A DNA stretch of 64,000 nt from Oxyruncus cristatus (taxonomy: Eukaryota > Chordata > Aves > Passeriformes > Cotingidae), in the NCBI GenBank assembly GCA_013399855.1, contig VXAY01000126.1, positions 124,885 to 188,884 on the forward strand, given 5' to 3'. The position numbers and the translations under genes are program-made. The notes beneath the pieces are model-generated. The model was not told the origin of the DNA. It searched no databases and saw nothing but the letters and a program-made list of their open reading frames with translations. Shown here piece by piece: positions 52,526 to 62,589 of the stretch. Positions within the stretch are counted from its first letter, which is position 1. Each line of letters begins with the position of its first letter.

Positions 52526-53887
52526 CCTCATCTCTAATGAAAAAAGCAAGCCACCACAGTTTGATAAAGGATTTTCATATGCTCCCTCCAGGTCTTGTAA
52601 TTGTCAAGCTAACGTGTATAGGAATCATGATTTTTGTAGCCTCCCTTAATACATCTGACATCTGCACATTTCAAATCTGTCAAGTGCTGCATCCTGCAAC
52701 TCTCCAATGTTGCTTTGATGGTAATGATTCTTATTACTTCCCTGGATTCCATGCTATTTGCCATGCACTGCAGAAGTTATCTGTGATCTTTTTATTCACA
52801 TCTTGTATTTTAATTGTGTTTGCAGACCATAGAAGAGACATTCAGTCAGCATTAGCCTCTGTAAGAGTCTGTTGGTATAATTTTTGTTTGCTTGTTTGTC
52901 TGATTAAGTCTGACTTTCTAGGAAACAGAAGCTGAAAACCTACTCTTCATAACAGTTTTGGAATTTAAATGGCAAAAATCCTGTTTAATATGCTCACTGA
53001 AGAAGAGATAGAGAACATTTAGTCCTTATGAGACACTGTGAATTTCATATCCAGAACAGTATTTATGAAATTCCAGTATCATTTTGAGTTTATGGCATCT
53101 TAAGCACCAGAGAATTTAACCGTCAGTCCAAATTTCTCTCTTGTATGGATTATCTGTTGCCTGATAGGTGGTCAGCTCATTTTAAAACCCCAGTATATTT
53201 CACTTAAAACTGTAAATCAACTGTAAGACACAAGTAGCTGGCAACAGAGCTTCACAAGATCCACTGATGAAAAAATATTTCGTTGGGATTTTAATGCAAA
53301 TTTTGGGTTACCCAAATACAATTCTGTTGCAGGAATACAAGCATACTTAATAAATTAAAATAAAAAATTATAGTAAATAATATTTTCTACCAAAATGAGA
53401 GACACTTTGGTTAATCAGAAATTGCTATAAGCATAAATTTTTAACAAATATTTAATTTCACCATATTCTTTGCAATATTCTTAGTATACATATAAGAACA
53501 GTAGGCAATACACCTAATGATCCTTAGCCTCAAGACAATGTGATTGCCACAAACATATGAAGGAACTTTGTCTACAGTAACTACCGGGTCAGTTCTGTAA
53601 AGTTAAACTTATTCCTTGGTGAAAAAAATATTCCATGTGTCTTCTTCCAAAAGAAACTGTAAAATTAGAAATTTTGACTATTATTTGATGGTTTTGGCTG
53701 GTGAACATGTTCATGTGAGCAATACAAAGCATTTGCCTGTGCAGATACCCTCTTCACAGTGTTAATTGTTGCTCCTTACTTATTTGATATCATGTAAATA
53801 AAAGAAGGATGTGCTTGGGCCAAAATATTGGCTTCTGTGATGTCTCACAGCTGCCATTAAAGTGGCTCTTAATTGTCAGATAACAGA

Positions 53888-54300
53888 GTCACGGAATAGT
53901 TGAGGGAACTCTGGAAGTCATCTGGTCCAGCTACTCTGGCTTCCAGGATGAGATCCTTCATCACTTTTCCAGGACCCAAAGTGAAACTGACTGGCCTGTA
54001 GATCCCTGGATCCTCCTTATTGCCCTCCTTGAATATAGAAGTGACATTTTCTTTCCTCCAGTCTTCAAGCCCTTCTCCCAGTCACCATGTGTGACTATCA
54101 ATAATGGCCTTAGAATGGCATCTGCCAGTTCACTCAGTGCTTGCTGGTTCATCCTGACAGGGGCCGTGGACTTACTTCTATCCAGTTTGCTTAATTATTT
54201 CCTGCCCTAATCCTCTTCCACCAAGGGTACATCTTCCTTGCTCCAGCCCTTCCCCTCATTGTCTGGAACCTGGGATTCCTGAATCAGATTGGATGTGGTT
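53888..54300 (-). mobile_element. CR1 LINE composite fragment with reverse transcriptase remnant, minus strand
   Basis: The plus-strand text at 53888-53945 (cacggaatagttgagggaac, tctggtccag) is a diverged CR1 3' end in reverse orientation. It is followed directly by reverse-transcriptase-derived sequence. On the minus strand, 54152-53961 reads GDWEKGLKTGGKKMSLLYSR then RRIQGSTGQSVSLWVLEK, which corresponds to the recalled CR1 RT motif 'DW+KxNVxPIFKKG..EDPGNYRPVSLTSVPGK'. The sequence between the RT start and the 3' end of a full CR1 is missing, so the copy is internally deleted or two insertions abut. It continues upstream on the minus strand to about 54300 as ORF2-like sequence. It is an old, non-functional copy. 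Confidence 0.82.
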
Positions 54301-54456
54301 ATGTGAATTCATTCAGACTGTTGCCATGGCTGAAACTAGCAGGTCTGATGGAAAAGTTTGGAACTACATTTTAAATGGCAAGCATTTCCTGTGTGAAAAT
54401 AAAACCTAAGTAGGTATCTAAGGACACTTTACAGCACCTAAGAACAACAGATGCAG

Positions 54457-54506
54457 ATTTGCCAGGTGGTACCTGGCAAATTTTCCACATATTCTTATGT
54501 GGAAAA
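54457..54506. repeat. Two adjacent perfect hairpins
   Basis: The first hairpin has arms 54457-54467 (atttgccaggt) and 54471-54481 (acctggcaaat) with loop ggt. The second has arms 54481-54491 (ttttccacata) and 54496-54506 (tatgtggaaaa) with loop ttct. Both have 11-bp perfect arms and they share one base. Confidence 0.95.
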
Positions 54507-54984
54507 AAACTACATAAGGCTTTACAGTCAATACTGACAAGATCCAAAACATTAGAGATCCTTTTTATGCAGGTTAGTGACCCATGCAAAAATTTCCCAG
54601 GGAATATTGCAAGAAGATGTGTGTCTAAACTAGGGTTTTGTACTGATGTATTTCATTCCTGAGCTGGTTGGAACAGACATTGCCATACTGAATAAGATGC
54701 CGTTAAAACTGTACCTCTGTTACTGTTCTGCTGAATTAGGCAGTGGGTAAATCCATCATCCACTCACTACTTAATAACCAGCTGTCATAGTTCTTGTAAT
54801 ATAACACTTTCATTAGATCCAGGAAGAAATAGGACACACAAAAGCATAGCAAATAATCCCGGGAAATCTTTCCCAGACGGATAAATGTTACTAACAATAA
54901 AGGAAGTTGTTATTATTAGCAATGCAATGTTAATAAAAATTGTGGACTATTATCTGCTTTTGAAGCCTCCTTTTTCTGTGTAGC

Positions 54985-55077
54985 TTTTTGTTTTGTTTTG
55001 TTTGTTTTTTGTTTTGGTTTGGTTTTTTTTGCTTTTTTTTTTTTTTTTGTTGTTGTTGTTGTTTTGGGTTTTTTTTT
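54985..55077. repeat. ADCY1: T/G-rich low-complexity tract before the 55273 exon
   Basis: GTTTT, GTTT, a long T run and five GTT units make a tract of T and G with a single C, 195 bp upstream of the exon acceptor. It lies inside the intron. Confidence 0.95.
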
Positions 55078-55272
55078 AGTGTGGAAGACTTTAAAAAGTC
55101 ATCCATACAGTTCACAGAAGTTTGAGTGAAATGGTTCATCTTATTTATACAGCAGAAACTTTAAGGAAGCAGATTAGATTAGGAAAAGATTGTCTAGCTA
55201 AATAGTTTAAAACTTTTGAAAAATTGTCACACACTATAACACAAAACTGATCTTGTTTATATTTTCTTTTAG

Positions 55273-55391
55273 GAACGTCTCTTGATGAGTCTTTTGCCCA
55301 GAAATGTTGCAATGGAAATGAAGGAAGATTTCCTGAAGCCTCCTGAAAGGATTTTCCACAAGATTTACATTCAAAGGCATGACAATGTGAG
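55273..55391 (+). CDS. ADCY1: Adenylate cyclase type 1, internal exon (probably exon 3)
   Basis: This 119-bp exon follows the acceptor tttcttttag and ends at GTGAG before the donor gtagga. It reads in phase from the 37570-37719 exon: [20 protein letters not shown], then [19 protein letters not shown], which is 39 codons plus two bases. The AG left over would be completed by the next exon, giving the serine expected in adenylate cyclases. The peptide is the end of the linker helix and the entry into the C1a class III nucleotidyl cyclase domain. The metal-binding aspartates lie downstream and are not encoded here. The [13 protein letters not shown] and [17 protein letters not shown] blocks agree with ADCY1 as recalled, more closely than with the ADCY8 or ADCY2 equivalents. 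Intron length between the two exons is 17,553 bp. No frameshift or stop is present, so the gene looks intact here. Confidence 0.95.
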
Positions 55392-58300
55392 GTAGGATTG
55401 ATTCTGCCCATGAAATAAACTAAAGAAGAGAATACTTAGTACAAGGACAGTGATACATAACTGCAGTCAGGTTTCAGAGAAAAAAAAACAAGCAGTACAG
55501 TGAAGATTTATCTTTGATACAGATTAGGAGAATGGATGCACTACGAAGACTTAGTAGTCTTCTCAGGAGTTAATTGTGAATCAATAAATGTCTTAGAATA
55601 GTAGTGCTGTGAGACGGACATCTTTTTCCGAATGACTAGTCATTGGTTTTGTACAGTATTATGTTTTGGGTGCATAGGAGTATTTATTTTGCATGGTAGC
55701 TTTTACACATTTATATCTTCTATAATATGATTAATTACTTCTATTGCAATATATTTTTCTGGGTAATAGCATGGAAACACAGAAAAAAGTGTGATATGAA
55801 CTTAAAAAAAAGTGTATTTGTCTACATCATATGAGCATTTTCCCTCAGAAGTTATTGAGGAAGTTCAATTCTACTTCTTGCTCTCATTCAGTATAAGACT
55901 GTTGTGCAAGTGCTCTTATTTATACTGTTTGTTCTTAAAGTGCATTCTCATTTTCTATTCTTTGCCATCTGAAACAAATTCCTTAAAGGCCTTGTCTGTA
56001 TTTTATCACACTGCCTCCAAGTGCCTTGCTTCCACATCTAAAGTAGTGTCAGAGAGGTTCAATTGCTGCCATGTTTGCACTAAGCAAGGTGAAGGCTTAG
56101 TAAGTGATGTCACAGAGCTGCCTTGATTTGCACCGTGTACTTATGTAGCAAAGGAGTAAACTCTTAGCACCTTCTCCTCTCCCTCGTCAACTGGTAAGTG
56201 CCTTCTCTTGAGGTTCAGTCTATCTTCCTGTGATGAGAGAATTCAGAAGACTGACAAATTAGGTCAGTTTTATGCTGTAAAATTGAACACTACTGAATTA
56301 AAAATTACTCATTAGTAGCTTACTTCATGCGAACGGTTAACTCTTACACAATGTTGATCTCATCTCATCACTCTGCATACAAAACTCTTAGTTTTTAATG
56401 ATCAATTTAAAGTTTGTTCTAAATGTACAATACCCCAGAGCTGATGCTGCAAAGTTAGCAATGCTGTTTACAGCCTTTGATGGTTCTCAATTGCCAAAGT
56501 CAGACTTGAGAGCTCCTGAAGGACACATTCAAAATCCAGTCGGCTGTCTTCCTCCTCCACTTTTCCTTGTTTACGCCTCATGCTTTTATGGTGTTGCAAT
56601 CCCTACCAATACAGTTTGCAGTTTTTTGTTTTTCCTGCCAGTCTTCCATCTTTGAATGATGTGCTGCCTTTCTATTTGCAGTCACTTGTGCTAATCAGGT
56701 TGCATGTTTTGGTGTCTGGGTGTCTTCTACTTTGGCCCTTTGGTGATTACAGTCCTTAGATACTTACAAAAATTTTGTGTAGTTATACCATCAAAGTGAT
56801 ATGAAATATATGTATATTGCTGGATGCACTTATATCCAGGGTCAACACAGGCCAATTATAATTATATCATGATTAGTATCTTGTATGTGTCAAAGGTATC
56901 TGCATTCATTACAGTGTGAGTGGTCATCTTAAACAGCACTGCTTTGCAGCTGGACTGGTTGGTTTTAATGCTTTTGAGTCCTCCCTTGTGCTGAAATCTT
57001 TTAAAAATGTACACTCAGGAGTACTCTTTTTTTTCCCACGTGATATGTTTTTTCACATAACCACTAAAGCTTCTGTGACTTATTCACTTCTTCAGTGTGG
57101 ATTTTATAAGTTTTGGAATCGTAATACCCTGTCTGGAGACGTAAATTCATTCTCTGACATTAAAAAGGTACTTTTGAGGCAAATGGAGGCAAAGCAAAAT
57201 GGTGTCATTTTCATGTCAAATGTAAGATCTTCAGGGAAGAGAACTGAAAACAGGAGACCTCCCTTCATCATCTGTACTATAAGAAACTGTGTTGCCTTTT
57301 ACTTCAGTATCATAAAAAAAGAATAGAATATATGGGGTGAAATAGTGTTCAGAAAATACCCAGCAAGCTGTGGGTAGCACCTCCCAGCAGACCGGACTTT
57401 CACTCCAGAAGTTTTGTGCCTGTGCAGATGAGAAGGATGCAAGGGAACTCGCAGCAGGTGCCACCCTGACACCAGTGTGGAGAACAGCACTACAGCATCC
57501 CTCTGGGAAGAGGTGCTGGTGGCCAGTGCCAACAATAAACGCGTGCTTTACTTTTTTAAGGAGATGAAAAAAACTTTTTTCTTCTGGGTAGTGGCAGTTC
57601 AGTGCCATCCCAGGCAAACCTAAGAGATCATTCCTATATTCTCATGACTTGTCCTTTTCATATCAAGCATTCTGTAAAATACTAATGTTAAAACAAACCA
57701 AAAAAAAAAAGCCCTTCTATAATTTTAAATTCCAGGATTTTTTAACCATCAAAACTGCACAACAGAAAATAGAAAATAAGCTGCACTTTTACTTTTTGTA
57801 TTGCAATGTTTTCTTTTTCTCCCAGCAAATATCTGGAAGTGTCAGAGCATTATCCTTCAGAAAGGATAGCCTGAAGGAGGTAGGCATCCAATTATTAAAC
57901 TACATGATTTTTCCATTCCTTATCTGTTAAAAAATCCAAAACAATAAACCCCCCAACAGCAAAAAAATACCTTCATAAGTAAAAAAGTATCTGTTTCAGT
58001 CTTCTAAATAGCTGCCTGAAAAAAAAAAAGCCAAAGTGTATTTTATCACTAGATCTTTCATGTGAAAAATAAGACATTCATTCAGCTACCTTCTTTGCCT
58101 CCTCCCAGAAAAACACAGGTAGATATGTTACAATAGAGATACATATACCTTTTTAAGAAGTGAATGATGGACTGGGAAAAAATACTAGCACATTTCAGAT
58201 AACCATGGCAACAGCCCTGGTTTCAATTAGCTCGTGAATATTTTAACAACTACCTAAATAGCTGTTGAATGACTGCCAGCAACTGACTGTGCCTCTGGAG

Positions 58301-58584
58301 GGGAATGAAAACACACCTCTCCATGTCTAAGATAGAGCCCTCAGTGTTGTGCCATGTTTTGATGAGCTCTTCCCAGATCTGTAGTACATCTGCTACCTTG
58401 TGAAGTTTTTGAACGCAATTACTGTGCAGTAAGAAATAGTTACATGGTTTTAAATGGAGACAACTTAATGCAAATACAATATGCAAAACAAGGCATACAA
58501 ATACACATTCGGTATTATTATAACATAAACTCAGTGAGGACACTAAATTCAACCATCAGGAAAGTAAAATAATCACAACTAGTA

Positions 58585-58646
58585 TATGCCACAACCTGTG
58601 GCATACCAGAAGGAAATGGGTCCATGTACAGTTAAGGACCCATTTC
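58585..58646. repeat. Two neighbouring perfect inverted repeats
   Basis: The first has arms 58585-58593 (tatgccaca) and 58597-58605 (tgtggcata) with a 3-base loop. The second has arms 58613-58623 (gaaatgggtcc) and 58636-58646 (ggacccatttc) with a 12-base loop. Confidence 0.95.
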
Positions 58647-60482
58647 AACACAGTACAGGTGCTATTTTAGAGGGGTAATCCCAGCCAAGGACACCATGAA
58701 TGGTGCGGACCCAGATGTCAAGTTACATGTAAAGACTACCCAATAGACCAGCTCTTCTGTGGTGCTAAAAGAGTATGGTTTGTGACGTGAAAGAAACAGC
58801 TCTTTTCTAAGAACAAGCTGAGTAATGTAAGATTAATATTTCCTTCTCTTATTCCTTTTTCTTATTCCTACAGGGCTGAGGCATTTACAGATTACATATG
58901 TATGTACTGTGGCTACTGTAAATACTCCCTAGTCCTGACTGAACCTCTCCATGCAGCTGTAATTCAATTAAGAAAATTTCAAGTTGAATTTCAGCTCAGA
59001 TATATACGCTGTATGGAGACCTCAACAGATTTTGTCTCTTTTGCAGTGGAGTTTTCCCATTCCATTAGTTATTCACGAAACTGTTTCAGCACATGGATGG
59101 ATACTGGTATATTAACAGACAACTTCTTCCTTTGCTCTGTAACTCAATGTTCAAGACATAAAAAGAAAGTGAACACTGAATGGCTAATAATTTCTTGAGC
59201 CTTTGGTACAGCAGTTTCATTTAGCCTTATTTTTACAAGTGTGAAATAGAACTGGATGCTTTGTAAGAAGAGATATTAATTTCAGGAAACACACTGCCTG
59301 ATTCAAAGCTACCAATAAAAAGATTCCCTGGGGCATTTTAAAGGTTCTTGTGACCCAGTCTGAAGCCAGAACACAATCTGCAGCTATATATATATATGCA
59401 AATATTTCTGGTCTGTCCTGTCTTTTAGAAACCATCAGAACTTATATATTTTTTCTGACTTAACATACCTATTTTAATGTTTTAAAAAGCTGTGATAATT
59501 ATGCCTTTGAACAGATTTCTGTATGTAGTCTTCTGAGCTTGTAAGACTTCACAGTGAACTAGTTTTCATAAATGATTATTATGTAAAAACATACCCTCCC
59601 TTTATGTTTAGTTTTAATAGCCCGCTTTAATTTTTTGAGCATGTTTTTCTTAAATATTTCAGTGAGTTATAGATAAAATTATTAATTATCTTTCCTTACA
59701 TTTGACCTTTGAGGAAAAAAAAGTCCTACAGGTTTCTTTCTGAGGCAGTGTGTGCCATTAAAATACCATTCTTACTAGAAGTTGTACTCTAATTAAACAA
59801 ATGACCCAAATGGAAATAAAAAATAGGGCACACAACCCTTCCTTATTTTGCAGACTGCTCATTTAGACAAGTGCTCCATTGAAAACAGCAGGACTAATCA
59901 AGTGCACAAAACGTGAATGAGTGCTGTTAAAAGTGAACATTTACCACCTACAAGCCTCTCAAATCTCTTGTGTGACTTGGCAGGATGTCTCCTTCTGAAC
60001 ACCCCATAGAGTAACACAGAAAAGGGTTGCTCTGTCAATACTCACAGTTGGGAAGCAGTTCAAATCTCTTAAACCAAGCCACAGGCTTTCCAGGCTCGGT
60101 TCTATCAGGTGTAGCCACTTCCTGCCGTGCTGCAGGAGGGCTGCAGTCACCAAGCAGGTGCTGGCTGTGCCTGCTGCAGGGATCATGGAGGGAGTAAACA
60201 GGAATACAGAAGGTCCTAGAGCAATGACTCTGGGCTTGTCAACACAGAAATTCTCCAGATTGTCAAGTAGTATGAGATAATGATGTATGCCTATGCTGAA
60301 CCATCTTGGCTCTTTGTGACAGAGGAGAGAAATGGCTGCTTATAAGGTTTCCTTTCCTGAACTTGCTCACTGGAGTGCTGCTTTGCTTTTGTTGAGAATT
60401 TTTATACCAGAAGCAGTTAGAAACAGCTGTTGGTGTATCAAACTGACTTGCAGAAACAAACTCCAAAACTCATGAAGAGTAT

Positions 60483-61085
60483 TGAAGCAGGTATGTTTAT
60501 TTACAGTGCCAAGTGCATGGGGGATATTTCTGCCCAAGTATGCACACCCATTGCCTTTGTTCAGCTCTTTTTATGTGATATAATATTACATATACATTAG
60601 ATGTGTTACATATACATTAGTTGTGTTACATATGTATTAGCTGTGTTAGAAAATTCTAGAAAAGTGGGAGGGGAACATTAACATACACCACTCCTATAAC
60701 TCCGCCTTGGAACACCCCTTGGGATTTTTTTGGGGGGCTCTTTGGATGAAGTAAGAAATCTTCCTCAGGCTTGAACTTTTCAACTTTGCAAAGAACTACT
60801 GAGCTGGCATTGTCCAATTATCTCAAAACCAGTATCATCTCTAGGAGCCCTTCTTTATCAATCTTCAGGTTCCCTCCTCTTAAGCCTCAGATCTCTTTAT
60901 CGAAACTCCAAGGTCTATCGAAATTCTGTTCCTGCTAGAGTCCGCATTATAAAATTAACCATATCCTGTCTGTAAGTAACCATAAGCAAGCAAGGCCCTA
61001 TCCTAATTCTGTCTAAAAATTAGCTCTAGTAAGTAGCTAAGGCTACAATCTTTTGTCATCACTTTATATTTTGATCACCTCCTAA
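60483..61085 (-). mobile_element. LTR-like element, minus strand, with tandem repeats in its promoter part
   Basis: On the minus strand the block ends ...CTGTAAATAAACATACCTGCTTCA. This gives a polyadenylation signal close to the 3' end and a CA terminus. Upstream lies a TATA-like acataaaaagagc (complement at about 60563-60577). Three 20-bp tandem copies at 60587-60646 lie just upstream of that box on this strand. The segment ttcgatagaccttggagttt (complement near 60900-60920) also recalls avian LTRs. The 5' limit near 61085 is a guess. No viral genes are attached. Confidence 0.55.
60587..60646. repeat. Three 20-bp tandem copies inside the LTR-like element
   Basis: The unit ttacatatacattagatgtg occurs at 60587-60606, 60607-60626 and 60627-60646, with one to three differences between copies. 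In an LTR such repeats upstream of the TATA box would be U3 enhancer-type repeats. That reading depends on the LTR call. Confidence 0.9.
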
Positions 61086-61149
61086 CAAAACCAAATATTC
61101 CAGGTAACTTTAAAAAAAAAGTCCTTAGGAAACCTCCATTAAAAATTAG

Positions 61150-61720
61150 AATCATGGAATCATAGAATAGTGTGGGTTGAAAGGAAACATTAAAGATCAC
61201 CTAGTCCAGTCCCTGGGTTAGGGTGAGGTTCATCTTTCACTATATGAGGTTGCTCAAAACCCTGAGCAGACTGAGCTTGAATATTTCCAAAGATGGGGTA
61301 TCCACAGCTTCTCTGGGAAACCTGTTCCACACTCACAGAAAATAATTTTTTCCTTGCATCTAATCTCAGTCTACCTGTTTTAATTTTAAACCATTCCCCC
61401 TTGTCATATCAGTAATCCAGTGGGCTCTCATGAGAGGGGCAGAATCACCTCCCTCCACCTACTGGCCACACTTCCTTTCATAGAATACATTTGGCTTTTT
61501 GGGCTGCAAGCACACAGAGATGACTGATGTACAATATTTCATCCACCAGTACCCCCAAGCCCTCCTTTGCAATGCCAGTCTCAAACTATTAATCCCTCCA
61601 CCTGTATCCATGTTTGGGATTGCCCCAACCCAGGTGCAGGACCTTGCACATGGCCTTGTTGAATTTAACAGGGTTCATGCAGGCCCGCCTCTCTAGCCTG
61701 TCAAGGTTCCTCTAATTGAT
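61150..61720 (-). mobile_element. CR1 LINE 3' region, minus strand
   Basis: Reading the minus strand, the element ends at 61150 with the CR1 terminal repeat style (attctatgattccatgatt). Just inside this end is the typical block around 61165-61210 (agatcacctagtccagtccc on the plus strand). The inner part (about 61440-61715), with plus-strand text such as gggctgcaagcacacagaga and gtgcaggaccttgcacatgg, matches the well-known CR1 3' untranslated and late ORF2 region of birds. The element is 5' truncated, as is usual. It is non-coding here. The left boundary is firm to a few bases and the right one is approximate. Confidence 0.9.
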
Positions 61721-62589
61721 TATTTTTCCCTCTAGGATATAATTAGGATATTGACATGCTGTTGCAAATTATGATGCTAATAACTGTGAGGCACTGGAAC
61801 AGTTATTAGTAGTATTTTAATTATTGGGTTGGAAACAATTAGTGTGTGTGTATGTGGGGGCTGCAGCACGGAACTCAAATGGAGAAGTTATCAATCAAAA
61901 AGGGCAGCCTGGGAGGCACTGGGTGGTCAGAGAACTGGATGTCCTGCGTGGGAAACATGGCCACGGTAGCCAAAACACATAAATACAGGATTACAGGGGC
62001 TCCATCTTGCCTTTTCTCCCAGGACATGCCATTTCACATGTGGAGCTGGATCTCCGTAGTATTCTTTGGTGGTAGCTACTTACTCCTGTTTCATCTGTTA
62101 ATCTTTTTCTTTCTTTACTCTTTTAATTTCTCTTTCTTTCTTCACTCTTTTCTTACTTAATATTTTGGGCAACTTAAAACCAGTGGGTTTGATTCTGCTA
62201 AGTTTTGTGGTTTGGCATGTGCTGGGTTGGTGCTTGTGGAATGTTCTAGCTTGGTTGTTTGACACCCCTTTAAAACCTATGTCAAAACCCTTATTGTCTT
62301 CCAAAAATTAAAATTGTCTCCTGGGAAAACCTGTGGAGCGTTCTTCTCTTTAGGTTGTGTCAAGGTATTAAGAACCAAAGTCTCTGCAAAAGTTCGGTGG
62401 GCAAACTCTTGGAGCCTTAAATATAAAAGTAATACTATCAGTATAGCTCGAGGCTTTGGGACTGAGGTCTTACCATAACTTGTCTATCTAAAAGCCAAAG
62501 TGATTTAAGTTTTTACCAGATTAGCCAAACTTTCTGTTCCTGTGAACTTACTGATAAAGTCCTGATATGATTGGTAAGTCAGGGTTTTG

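Larger units (their letters stand above)
37720..55272 (+). other. ADCY1: ADCY1 intron between the two visible exons
   Basis: The donor is CAG|gtcagt and the acceptor is ttttag|GAAC, and both flanking exons are phase 0 at this junction. The intron holds a GC-richer LTR-like element near 43.9-44.5 kb, CR1 pieces on the minus strand at 50.8 and 53.9 kb, a 29-base T run at 52497, two adjacent perfect hairpins at 54457-54506 and a T/G-rich tract at 54985-55077. Blocks 37.8-43.8, 44.6-50.7 and 50.9-53.8 kb contain nothing I can assign. A few have locally higher GC, for example 49330-49620. Confidence 0.9.

Noticed and set aside
52537..52935. 132-codon open frame right after the 29-base T run
   Set aside because: I considered a retrocopy next to a poly-A tail on the minus strand, but the frame is on the plus strand, no polyadenylation signal lies next to the T run, and the peptide matches nothing I know.
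55145..55411. 88-codon minus-strand frame covering the second ADCY1 exon
   Set aside because: It is antisense to a clear exon with proper splice sites, so it is a shadow.
56916..57617. Overlapping open frames of 136 codons (+) and 128 codons (-)
   Set aside because: They overlap on opposite strands with no homology recognised. Both are best explained by the local GC-richer composition.
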